Shown here one piece after another: positions 46,523 to 55,572 of a stretch of 64,000 bases of DNA. Source of the stretch: Pseudomonadales bacterium (GTDB taxonomy: Bacteria > Pseudomonadota > Gammaproteobacteria > Pseudomonadales > Azotimanducaceae); the NCBI GenBank assembly GCA_029251375.1, contig JAQXDL010000049.1, positions 186,001-250,000 of the forward strand, in the 5' to 3' direction. Both the position numbers and the translations under genes were made by a program. Under the pieces are notes generated by a model. That model was not told the DNA's origin. It saw only the letters and a list, made by a program, of their open reading frames with translations, and did not search any database. Position 1 is the stretch's first letter; the number at the start of each line of letters is the position of its first letter.

Positions 46523-48907
46523 TTGTACGATATCGTAGTCATTGGTGCTGGACCTGGTGGGTTAAGTGCAGCAGCGCGTTGTGCTGAGTTGGACGTGTCT
46601 CACGTGCTTCTTGAAAGCTCTCCAAAAATTGCCAATACCATTCAAAAATACCAAAAAGGTAAACATGTCATGGCTGAGCCGGGCATATTGCCTTTACGTT
46701 CGCCTGTAGATTTTGCCGCGGGTAAACGTGAAGAAATTCTTGATGCCTGGGAAACTGGCATCGCCCATCATAACGTCAACGTTCAGTATGGCGCTGAAGC
46801 TAAATCGATAACCGGTGAGGTTGGCAACTTTAGCATTGGGTTGGTTAATGGTGACGTAGTTCAAGCCAAGCACATTATTCTTGGTATCGGTATGCAAGGT
46901 AATCCGCGTCAGTTGGGCGTGCCCGGGGATCAATCTGATTTTATTCAGTATCAGTTAGACGATCCGGATGAATACCATGATGAGAACATAGCGGTTATTG
47001 GTGCTGGTGATGCAGCCATTGAGAACGCCATCGCTTTAGCAAAACATAATAATGTCTATATTGTTAATCGAAAAGATGAATTTGCGCGGGCAAAAGAAGG
47101 TAACTTAAATTTAATACTTGCGGCGATTGATGCTGAAGAAATAGGGGCTTTTTACAGCAGTTCCCCTACCGAAATAGAAATATTAGAAGGTGAAAAATTC
47201 CGCGGTAATCTTGTGCTCAGTACCAATTCGGGTACAGAAAAGCTTCCCGTGCACCGGGTAATCGGTCGATTAGGCGCCATTCCTCCTCGGGGCCTGGTGG
47301 AATCTTTTGGCATTGAATTTCCCAGCAAAGATATGTCGGCCATTCCTGCCTTGACCAGCCAATACGAGTCCAATGTGACAGGCATATATGTCATTGGTGC
47401 ACTCGGTGGATATCCACTCATCAAGCAAGCGATGAATCAGGGTTATGAGGTCGTTGAATACATTTTAGGTCATGATGTAAAGCCGGCCGACCATGGTTTA
47501 ATCGAAGATAAATTTAAAGCGCTTCCCTATGACAATATGGAAGTGGATGACGTGCTAATAATGATGCAGGAGCGAATCCCCATATTCTCCTCTGTCAACG
47601 CGTTGTTGTTTCGTGAATTGATCCTCGATAGTACGGTGCATGTATATAACGAGGGTGATGTAGTGTTTGAAAGAGATGACTACACAAACTCTTTCTATAC
47701 CGTCCTTGAAGGTGGCATCAAGACAGTCATCACGGAAGATCTGATTATTTCATCGGCTGTTGGTGCGTTTACGGGTGAAGGTAGCTTGTTATCTGGACGG
47801 CGCCGCTCAGCAACTGTGCTTGCTGGCGATCAATGTATATTGATAGAAACGCCACGCCGTACCATGCTCAAGCTTATTGCTTCTATCGAATCTGTAAAAC
47901 GCGTGCTTGACGAAACGTTTATTGTTCGTCAGATCCAAACAAAATTTGCGCCGAACACGGATATCAAAGAACTGGAACCTATTGCTTCCACAGCTGTGAT
48001 CAACAGTTATACCCCTGGTCAAGTCATCATGAAAGAAGGTGATGAAGGGGATACATTCCACCTCATCAGAAGTGGTTCAGTAACGGTCTCAAATGAAGTC
48101 GATGGAAAGGAAATAATTCGTACCTATCTTCCGGCTGGCGCAGACATTGGCGAAATGGCGCTGTTGGGCGACACGGCGCGTTCTGCAACGATTAAAGCAA
48201 CTGTAAAGACAGAAACCGTATCGATAGATAAAGATGCCTTTGAAATGCTTTTGGCTCGTTCCCCCGGTTTACGCGAGGAATTGCAGGAAAAAACCAAAAA
48301 GCGTTATCAAGAAAACGTCAAATTACATGGCGACGACGGCTCAGAAGGTCTACTTTCATTCTTAATGAATCAAGGGCTTGGTGAGGCAACCAGCGCGCTT
48401 ATGATCGATGAAAGCCTTTGTGTTGGATGTGATCTTTGTGAACAAGCTTGTGCTGCGACCCATGAAGGCACGTCAAGGTTAAACAGAAAAGCTGGGCCTA
48501 CACATGCAAACATTCATGTCCCTACATCTTGTCGTCATTGTGAAAGCCCTCACTGTATGAAAGATTGTCCGCCAAATGCGATTCAACGTATGGGTGGCGG
48601 TGGCGAAGTGGTCATCGGCGATAATTGTATTGGCTGCGGTAACTGCAAGCAAAATTGTCCCTACGGTGTGATTGAAATGGCATACCAAACTAAAGCGACG
48701 ACGAGCTTCTGGCAATGGATGTTATTTGGAATTGGACTTGCGCCGGGCAAAGGCGAGGTTTTGACTCACGGTGCCGAAAACGAAATAAAGAAAGCGGTTA
48801 AGTGTGACTTATGTATTGAACAAAATCATGGGCCAGCTTGTGTTAGGGCCTGTCCAACAGGCGCAGCAATGCGTTTAAATCCAGTGGACTTTGCAAAGCT
48901 AGCATGA
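46523..48907 (+). CDS. Flavoprotein - 2x cNMP-binding - 4x[4Fe-4S] fusion oxidoreductase
   Basis: A 794-residue soluble protein. N-terminal thioredoxin-reductase-like FAD/NAD(P) module (1 to about 320; VVIGAGPGG, second dinucleotide site IGAGDAAIENA, FAD motif GIYVIGALGG) with no CxxC redox pair. Two cyclic-nucleotide domains follow (about 345-460 and 470-590); the second has a canonical cassette GEMALLGDTARSAT. The C-terminal ferredoxin domain (about 630-785) has sixteen Cys in four groups (CVGCDLCEQAC, CRHCESPHCMKDC, CIGCGNCKQNC, CDLC...CVRAC), as in DmsB/NrfC-type subunits. TTG 46523 is chosen because GGAGG lies 5 bases upstream. It probably passes electrons between NAD(P)H or the quinone pool and the cytochromes. 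Confidence 0.88.
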   Translation: MYDIVVIGAGPGGLSAAARCAELDVSHVLLESSPKIANTIQKYQKGKHVMAEPGILPLRSPVDFAAGKREEILDAWETGIAHHNVNVQYGAEAKSITGEVGNFSIGLVNGDVVQAKHIILGIGMQGNPRQLGVPGDQSDFIQYQLDDPDEYHDENIAVIGAGDAAIENAIALAKHNNVYIVNRKDEFARAKEGNLNLILAAIDAEEIGAFYSSSPTEIEILEGEKFRGNLVLSTNSGTEKLPVHRVIGRLGAIPPRGLVESFGIEFPSKDMSAIPALTSQYESNVTGIYVIGALGGYPLIKQAMNQGYEVVEYILGHDVKPADHGLIEDKFKALPYDNMEVDDVLIMMQERIPIFSSVNALLFRELILDSTVHVYNEGDVVFERDDYTNSFYTVLEGGIKTVITEDLIISSAVGAFTGEGSLLSGRRRSATVLAGDQCILIETPRRTMLKLIASIESVKRVLDETFIVRQIQTKFAPNTDIKELEPIASTAVINSYTPGQVIMKEGDEGDTFHLIRSGSVTVSNEVDGKEIIRTYLPAGADIGEMALLGDTARSATIKATVKTETVSIDKDAFEMLLARSPGLREELQEKTKKRYQENVKLHGDDGSEGLLSFLMNQGLGEATSALMIDESLCVGCDLCEQACAATHEGTSRLNRKAGPTHANIHVPTSCRHCESPHCMKDCPPNAIQRMGGGGEVVIGDNCIGCGNCKQNCPYGVIEMAYQTKATTSFWQWMLFGIGLAPGKGEVLTHGAENEIKKAVKCDLCIEQNHGPACVRACPTGAAMRLNPVDFAKLA

Positions 48908-48940
48908 AAATGATAATGCAAAAAAGAATCAGGGAATAAG

Positions 48941-49804
48941 ATGTCTACTTCATTCGTATCTCACCAAGGAGGTCGATACTTTTGGATCTCGCTGGCTTTT
49001 ATGGTACTCAGCATCATTATCTATGCATGGCACGAACCCGTTCAACCGCCCAATGGTGGTACCTGGTATGGTTATACCCTCGGGACCATCGGTGCAGTGA
49101 TGATTCTGTGGCTTCTATATCTCGGCAAACGGAAACGAAATTTTGCTAATGGTTGGGGAACAACCAAGGGCTGGGTCAGCGCTCATGTTTATTTAGGGAG
49201 TTCTTTAATAGTCATCGCTACCTTGCACACTGGATTTCAGTTCGGCTGGAACATCCACACGGTGGCTTATCTACTCATGTGTTTGGTGATTTTCAGTGGT
49301 TTTTTCGGTGTCTATGCCTATATGGTTTTTCCCGATGCAAGAAACAAAGTTAAGAAAAGTAGGACCCGCGATGACATATTTGAAGAAATTCAGGTTGTTG
49401 ACCAACAGTTGAAGAAGTTGGCTGGTAATTTATCAGAAGACATTGGTGCGATTGTAAACAGCGCCATAGATAGGACTGAATTTGGCGGTGGATTTCTGGA
49501 TCAGCTACTTGGTAGAGATAAATCGAAGGTTATGATCGATGGGATTATAGTCAACAACAACAATCAGGATGTTGTCATAGAAAATCTAGTTCAAAAGCTT
49601 ACGCTTGCCACAGGGCAGGAGACGAAAGTTCTAGCCAATTTGGTTAAAGAATACGGCGGTAGGCAGAAATTGTTAGGAGTTATTCGCACAGACATCAGAC
49701 TCAGTGCGATTCAGGAAATATGGTTGTCGTTTCATGTGCCCATCTCTTTCGGGCTCATTGCGGCTTTGGCAGCTCATATAGTATCTGTTTTTATTTACTG
49801 GTAG
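48941..49804 (+). CDS. b-type cytochrome-like inner-membrane protein
   Basis: A 287-residue protein with four N-terminal TM helices (about 12-30, 43-64, 76-99, 107-130), a soluble segment of about 125 residues, and a fifth helix at the C terminus (about 263-286). Histidines inside or near helices (VSAHVYLG, ATLHTGF, NIHTVAY, SFHVPI, AAHIVS) could bind heme b. It would link the FeS flavoprotein with the periplasmic cytochromes. Not a recognised named family. SD AGGGA, ATG start. Confidence 0.75.
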   Translation: MSTSFVSHQGGRYFWISLAFMVLSIIIYAWHEPVQPPNGGTWYGYTLGTIGAVMILWLLYLGKRKRNFANGWGTTKGWVSAHVYLGSSLIVIATLHTGFQFGWNIHTVAYLLMCLVIFSGFFGVYAYMVFPDARNKVKKSRTRDDIFEEIQVVDQQLKKLAGNLSEDIGAIVNSAIDRTEFGGGFLDQLLGRDKSKVMIDGIIVNNNNQDVVIENLVQKLTLATGQETKVLANLVKEYGGRQKLLGVIRTDIRLSAIQEIWLSFHVPISFGLIAALAAHIVSVFIYW

Positions 49805-49827
49805 TTACAAGAAGTTAAGGAAAACTG

Positions 49828-51615
49828 GTGCGCTTACTTATTCGATACATTCAGTCACGTGACAAAGCTCAACATGAGTTTGATGGCAGCGTTGTTACGA
49901 TCGGTCGAGGAACTGATCAAACTATTCAGATCGCAGACAATTCTCTGCCCCTTTTACATTCAAAACTTTCGGTCTCAGGCAAAGGCTTAACCCTGACTGT
50001 TAGCGATGGGCAAAGCTTTGTTGTCAATGGCCAAACTGTTAAGAAGCAATCCCTGATTGATGGCGATGTTGTAGAAATTTCTGGTCACAAGCTTAAAATA
50101 TTATCAGGCGACAATGGTTTCGACTATTTAATTGACGTTGATTTGGATTCGGATCAAATAACTGAACTCAAAAGTAGATTTCCTTCTGGCTTAAAACAAA
50201 TCAAGGCACCTCGCCGCAAACTTACTTGGGCGCTATTTCTTTTATTGCTTGGCATTGGCTTAGTGATTCCAGTTGTAGGTTTGTATGTTGGTATGGAAAA
50301 AGTGCGTGAAATTCCTTTAGTACCTGACGACGGTGTATGGCTTACGGGTGAGCTTCATCAAACCCATGCCTATATGGGGGATAATTGTACTCACTGTCAC
50401 ACGGAGGCATTCACACAGACTAAAAACGAGGACTGTCTCACTTGTCATCAGTCTGTTAACCATCACTTTGATGTTGAAAAATTTGGTGCCAATAATCAGA
50501 TCAGCAACGACTGTGGTGATTGTCACAAAGAACATAGCTCAACGGACAGTATTACGCGCACAGATCAGGCTGGCTGTTCGAGTTGCCATAGTGATATGGA
50601 CAAGGCAGGTTTCGACTCTGAACTCAGGTCAGCAACAGACTTTCTGGATGATCATCCGTCATTTATGGTGAGCATGCACGAGTGGGAGGCATCGAAGGGT
50701 TGGCAAAACACACGAGTCGATCTTTGGGCCGATGAATTGGAAGAAAAAAGTAACCTTATTTTCCCTCATGACATTCATATGTCCGAGCAAGGCATCGATG
50801 GAATGCAGGGTGTTGAAATTCTGAGCTGTTCTGATTGCCACGAGCCTGAGAAGGGCGGGATGAAAATGAAAGCTGTGACAATGGAGCAACATTGTTCTGA
50901 CTGTCATCAACTAACGTTTGATTTAGATCAGCCTGATAGGGTTGTGCCTCATGGTTCTCCACCAGACTTGATGCGTACTTTACGCGAATATTACGCTTAT
51001 CAGTTCTTGAATGGTGATACACAAACTGATGCTTCGAAAGAGCAGGGCGACATAGAATTACCCAGTGCTCGAGAGGCTAGGCGGCCAGGGCGAGTTGCTC
51101 GTCCTAAGGTGATATCCGACATGATTGTTAATGCGAATGTTGATAGCTCTGCGACGCTGACAGAGCAAGCAAACGCATATATCGAGGGGCGGGTTGAGCA
51201 AGCTGCATCCAATCTGTTTGAAAAGCAGACTTGTACTATCTGTCACGAAATTTCTAAAAGCGGAGATTCGGCTGTACCTTGGCAAGTGAAACCGGTCAAG
51301 TTGAATGAAGATTGGATGCCTTTAGCGGAATTCTCGCACGGCGGCCACAAAAATATGCAGTGTAGCGGGTGTCATGATGCAGTGAATTCGACTGAATCAA
51401 GTGAAGTACTGATGCCAGATATTACTTCCTGTCGGGATTGTCATGGCGGTGAAGATAGCTCCAATTTGCTTCAAAGCAATTGTGTCACGTGTCACGCATA
51501 TCATTTGGATGATCAGCCTTCAATGGGCGCGTTAATTGAATCAGGTAATAAAGACTCAATTCATAACCTGTTGGACCTGGATCGATCGACCGACGAGATG
51601 GTGAAAGAGGAATGA
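49828..51615 (+). CDS. FHA domain - TM - decaheme cytochrome c
   Basis: A 595-residue protein. Residues 1-95 form an FHA fold (GR at 26-27, NG at 67-68) but the usual SRxH is PLLH, so phosphothreonine binding may be lost. A single TM segment (about 133-155) after positive residues places the FHA domain in the cytoplasm and the rest in the periplasm. That part has ten CXXCH heme sites (first about residue 187, last about residue 555) and further His for ligands. It starts at GTG 49828 with AAGGA upstream. An FHA-cytochrome fusion is unusual and suggests signal control of electron flow. Confidence 0.85.
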   Translation: MRLLIRYIQSRDKAQHEFDGSVVTIGRGTDQTIQIADNSLPLLHSKLSVSGKGLTLTVSDGQSFVVNGQTVKKQSLIDGDVVEISGHKLKILSGDNGFDYLIDVDLDSDQITELKSRFPSGLKQIKAPRRKLTWALFLLLLGIGLVIPVVGLYVGMEKVREIPLVPDDGVWLTGELHQTHAYMGDNCTHCHTEAFTQTKNEDCLTCHQSVNHHFDVEKFGANNQISNDCGDCHKEHSSTDSITRTDQAGCSSCHSDMDKAGFDSELRSATDFLDDHPSFMVSMHEWEASKGWQNTRVDLWADELEEKSNLIFPHDIHMSEQGIDGMQGVEILSCSDCHEPEKGGMKMKAVTMEQHCSDCHQLTFDLDQPDRVVPHGSPPDLMRTLREYYAYQFLNGDTQTDASKEQGDIELPSAREARRPGRVARPKVISDMIVNANVDSSATLTEQANAYIEGRVEQAASNLFEKQTCTICHEISKSGDSAVPWQVKPVKLNEDWMPLAEFSHGGHKNMQCSGCHDAVNSTESSEVLMPDITSCRDCHGGEDSSNLLQSNCVTCHAYHLDDQPSMGALIESGNKDSIHNLLDLDRSTDEMVKEE

Positions 51616-51617
51616 GA

Positions 51618-53717
51618 ATGTCGCTAGTTAAACCTGGACTGCTCACACTGTTGTGCGCATTACTGCTGGGTGCATGCGGTGGCGGTGGTGGCGGAGGAAG
51701 TACGGTTGCCGCTGAAGAAGGTGCAGCATCAAATCCAGTTTCTAGTCCGAGTGAAACGCAAACCTGTGGTGATAATTGTTTTCTGACCATACTGGACGTT
51801 GAAACCGTTATTAGTCAGGCGGTTGCAGAGGCAGCGGCGCGTGATTTGCCTGCCACTATTGCTGTGGTTGATAGGGTCGGTAATGTCCTCGGGGTGTTTG
51901 CAATGGACGGTGCATCCGACAGCGTGACGATTACATCAACAAATGATATTGGTTCACCAATCACCGGCGGGTTGGAAAATCTAAATTTTATTCCCGCAAA
52001 GATGGCTGCTATTTCAAAGGCAATCACAGGTGCGTATCTGTCGACGCAAGGCAATGCATTTACGACTCGAACTGCGAGTCAGATTATTCAGGAAAATTTC
52101 AATCCCGGTGAAGGTAATGTGCCTTCTGGGCCACTGTTTGGCGTGCAGTTTAGTCAGCTAGCTTGTAGTGATTTTAGCCAACGAAATCAGGGTGGAGCGT
52201 CCTCTGTTGGCCCACACCGAGCCCCATTAGGTTTGTCAGCTGATCCCGGCGGCTTACCACTTTATATTGATGGTGTTGCGGTGGGTGGTGTGGGTATTGT
52301 CGCCGATGGCATTTATGGCTTGGATAAAGTCATTACAAATTTCGACACGGATTTTGATGAGTTGATCGCAACCGCTGCGACGCGGGGATATGCTGCGCCG
52401 CTTGATATTCGTGCTGACCAGATAACCATAGTGGGTAAAACCGCACGGTTTAGCGATTCCTTCGTTGATGAATTACAGTCTTCGCTGGCTGATGTGCAGC
52501 CACTATCGGCTGTGATCGCTGCCAATGGTGGTGATTATCTTAGAGTACTTGGATATTTTGAACGCGACCGTGCTCGAGCAGGGACAGCTTTTGGTCAACC
52601 CGGATCGGGTATCCGGCCGGCAGATGCGAGCGTGTTTGTCGATGCACAAGGTGCCAGTCTAGATGCCTTCGTATTTGTCGACGACGGCAATATTAATCGA
52701 TATCCAGCCAGCCCAGCTACGGATGCGCCGTCGGGCGATACGGCTAATGCGCTTACGGCCAACGAAGTTCAGATCATATTGAATGAAGCAATCAATCTCG
52801 CGAACGAGTCAAGAGCCCAGATTCGGGTACCCGTTGGTACTCAGGCAAGAGTAACTGTTTCTGTTGTTGACACGAGCGGTGAGATTTTAGGGATGGGTAG
52901 AACCCGAGACGGACCCGTATTCGGTGCAGATGTCTCTTTACAAAAAGCACGAACAGCTACTTTCTTTTCTGGCACCGGACGCAACGATAGCGGCGCGCCT
53001 GCTGATATTCTTCGAGGCTTTCCGGATACGCTATATATAAATAGTGATCTAGCACTATTGGATACACCCCGGCCAAGTTTTTCGAGATATGTGCTCGACG
53101 CACAGTTATTTCTGGGCAACGCTGACGCCCTAGAAAGCACCGGTACCTCAGTCGCCTTCTCAGACAGAGCCGGTGGCAACCTTTCTCGACCGCATTATCC
53201 TGATGGTCCAACAACGGGCCCACCGGGTCCCTTCAGTAAACCTGAAGGGCAATGGAGTGTTTTTAGTGTCGGTTTGCAACTGGACCTCGTTTATAACTCT
53301 CTTATTCAGCATGTTGCTTTTGTTGCTGGGCTGGTAGACGACGACGTTGAACAAAATTGTGTCGGTAACACGGGTCTTGCGCAAGCACCCGATGTTGCAT
53401 TTGAAATTGTAGGGCAGGTGCCTAATCTAGCGAACGGTATTCAGATTTTTCCAGGTAGTGTGCCGATTTACCGGGGCGATGTTCTCGTCGGTGGTATTGG
53501 CGTATCCGGCGACGGGGTTGACCAAGACGATATGATCTCCTTCCTTGGTTTGCATCGGGCTGGCTTAAGGCTCGGTACCGGCATTCGTAACGCACCGCCG
53601 GAGATACGCGCCGATAATATCGTGATACCGGGACAGAGCTCGAGGCTGCGGTATGTGAATTGCCCTCAAACTCCGTTTATCGACAACAATGATACCGAGG
53701 TATGCAATGGCATCTAA
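51618..53717 (+). CDS. Lipoprotein with two HbpS/GlcG-like domains
   Basis: A 699-residue protein with a lipoprotein signal (LLLGAC, followed by a run of seven Gly) and two regions like the HbpS/GlcG (DUF336) heme-binding family: VISQAVAEAAARDLPATIAVVD (start of the first) and LNEAINLANESR...VTVSVVD (second). Each ends with GGxGxxxDG-type motifs (VGGVGIVADG, VGGIGVSGDG). It may bind heme or cofactor at the periplasmic or outer-membrane surface. ATG 51618 is preferred over 51612 because AGAGGA is correctly spaced. No heme c motif. Confidence 0.75.
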   Translation: MSLVKPGLLTLLCALLLGACGGGGGGGSTVAAEEGAASNPVSSPSETQTCGDNCFLTILDVETVISQAVAEAAARDLPATIAVVDRVGNVLGVFAMDGASDSVTITSTNDIGSPITGGLENLNFIPAKMAAISKAITGAYLSTQGNAFTTRTASQIIQENFNPGEGNVPSGPLFGVQFSQLACSDFSQRNQGGASSVGPHRAPLGLSADPGGLPLYIDGVAVGGVGIVADGIYGLDKVITNFDTDFDELIATAATRGYAAPLDIRADQITIVGKTARFSDSFVDELQSSLADVQPLSAVIAANGGDYLRVLGYFERDRARAGTAFGQPGSGIRPADASVFVDAQGASLDAFVFVDDGNINRYPASPATDAPSGDTANALTANEVQIILNEAINLANESRAQIRVPVGTQARVTVSVVDTSGEILGMGRTRDGPVFGADVSLQKARTATFFSGTGRNDSGAPADILRGFPDTLYINSDLALLDTPRPSFSRYVLDAQLFLGNADALESTGTSVAFSDRAGGNLSRPHYPDGPTTGPPGPFSKPEGQWSVFSVGLQLDLVYNSLIQHVAFVAGLVDDDVEQNCVGNTGLAQAPDVAFEIVGQVPNLANGIQIFPGSVPIYRGDVLVGGIGVSGDGVDQDDMISFLGLHRAGLRLGTGIRNAPPEIRADNIVIPGQSSRLRYVNCPQTPFIDNNDTEVCNGI

Positions 53718-55548
53718 ACTCGGTGGTCTGATAACACCTTTAGCACTAGCGCTAGTTGCCAGTGGTGTACTAGTAGACAGCGAGATGGCTGCTGCTGATG
53801 ATGGCGTGGCGCCGGCGGACACCTACTGTGATTCAGGACAGCAATCCAATAGACGCAGACCAGGCAGAGACTCAAGCCAAAATAGTCGTGTTGACAAGTA
53901 CAAGTTGCCGATGTGTGAAACAATTTCAGATTCAGATGTTGAACCCTGGTTCGACAGGATTGACTTGGGTCCGCCCATTCCTGATCGATGGAGAATTGTT
54001 GAGTCTATTGGTATTGAGACTAACCTTTGGGACCCTTACAACGGACACAATCCACTAAAAGGCGACATGCCTGTATGGGGTGATGACTGGTTTTATAGCG
54101 TTATAGCAATCAGCGATACGATTGTTGAGCCGAGGCGTTTCCCAATTCCTGTTGGTACTGCGACGACGACAAGAAGCGGTAGCTTAGACACTATTGGTTC
54201 CGGCGAAACCCTTATTCTTGCTGAGACTTTGATCATCGAGAATGTGTTTTATAAGGGTGACACTATTTACCGCCCACCTGACTGGGAGATACGTTTTACG
54301 CCAGCCTTTAATATCAATCAGGTGCATGCAGATGAGAAAGGTATCTTGGATGTCGACCCTGATAAAGGCGGTCGATCAGGCAGAAAAAGAACAGACTCGT
54401 TCGTGGGTATTCAAGCCTTATTTGTTGATAAACACCTGCGGAATGTTTCAGATCGGTATGATTTCGATAGTCTTCGGGTCGGCATTCAGCCGTTTTCATC
54501 TGACTTTCGTGGTTTTCTGTTTCAAGATTCGCAGCTTGGTGTACGACTCTTCGGCACACGCAACAACAATATTTTCCAATATAACCTCGCTTGGTTTAGG
54601 CGTCTTGAGAAGGACACGAACAGCGGCTTGAATGACGTTACACAGTCGATCAGAGATGATGATGTGTTTACCGCCAATTTGTTTTGGCAAGACCTGTTTA
54701 AAAAGGGCTTTATCTCTCAGTTTTCTGTGACACATAATAGAAACCGTGAAAAAGGTCAGATCGATTATGACAAGAACGGCTTTATTATTAGACCTTCCTC
54801 ATTGTTTGAGGAGCGCTTTGCGCGTGATTACGATGTAACCTATTTTGGTTATAGCGGCGACGGTCATATAGATCGAGTAAATCTAACGACGTCTATCTAC
54901 TACGCTTACGGCGAGCAAACCAGTGCACGATTTAAGTCTGAAGAAGAACGGATCGATGCCTATTTCTTCGCAATCGAAGGTTCAATGGACTTTGATTGGT
55001 TTCGCCCGAAACTTTCCTTCTTGTATGCATCTGGCGATGACGATCCGTTTGACGATGAGGCTAATGGATTTGATGCAATTTTTGAAAACCCTCAATTTGC
55101 CGGCGCAGATACCAGTTTCATGATTCGACAAAACGTACCGCTTATTGGTGGTGGTGGTGTGGCGCTAATGGGTCGAAATGGCATTTTGCCCTCACTGCGT
55201 CCAAGTAAAGAGCAAGGCCAATCTAATTTTATTAACCCCGGTATTTTCCTGCTAGGTGTCGGTGCCGATGCCGATGTGTTGCCCCAATTGCGTCTCTCAT
55301 TTAATTGGAACTATCTGATGTTTGATAGCACAGAAGTACTTGAGGCTGTCCGGCAACAAGGAACGATTGACGAGGCTTTAGGTCATGACGTATCGGTATC
55401 AGCAATCTGGCGTCCATTCATGTCGCAAAATGTTGTTATAAGATTATCTGCAGCGGGCTTGTTAGGCGCCGATGGTTTTGATGACCTATATGGCAATGAG
55501 GCAAAGACGCCTTATTCAGTGTTAGCCAATATTACTTTGATGTATTAA
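53707..55548 (+). CDS. Outer-membrane beta-barrel protein, candidate cytochrome conduit
   Basis: A 613-residue protein with a signal peptide (SKLGGLITPLALALVASGVLV..AAA), an N-terminal domain of about 170 residues, and then many alternating amphipathic strands ending in an aromatic residue (SVLANITLMY, C-terminal Tyr), as expected for a porin. It lies between multiheme genes, like MtrB/PioB in porin-cytochrome complexes, but no sequence motif of MtrB was recognised. ATG 53707 is chosen because GAGG is six bases upstream; the reading frame extends to 53689. Confidence 0.75.
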   Translation: MASKLGGLITPLALALVASGVLVDSEMAAADDGVAPADTYCDSGQQSNRRRPGRDSSQNSRVDKYKLPMCETISDSDVEPWFDRIDLGPPIPDRWRIVESIGIETNLWDPYNGHNPLKGDMPVWGDDWFYSVIAISDTIVEPRRFPIPVGTATTTRSGSLDTIGSGETLILAETLIIENVFYKGDTIYRPPDWEIRFTPAFNINQVHADEKGILDVDPDKGGRSGRKRTDSFVGIQALFVDKHLRNVSDRYDFDSLRVGIQPFSSDFRGFLFQDSQLGVRLFGTRNNNIFQYNLAWFRRLEKDTNSGLNDVTQSIRDDDVFTANLFWQDLFKKGFISQFSVTHNRNREKGQIDYDKNGFIIRPSSLFEERFARDYDVTYFGYSGDGHIDRVNLTTSIYYAYGEQTSARFKSEEERIDAYFFAIEGSMDFDWFRPKLSFLYASGDDDPFDDEANGFDAIFENPQFAGADTSFMIRQNVPLIGGGGVALMGRNGILPSLRPSKEQGQSNFINPGIFLLGVGADADVLPQLRLSFNWNYLMFDSTEVLEAVRQQGTIDEALGHDVSVSAIWRPFMSQNVVIRLSAAGLLGADGFDDLYGNEAKTPYSVLANITLMY

Positions 55549-55572
55549 CAAATGATAAATTTTGAGTGGTCA

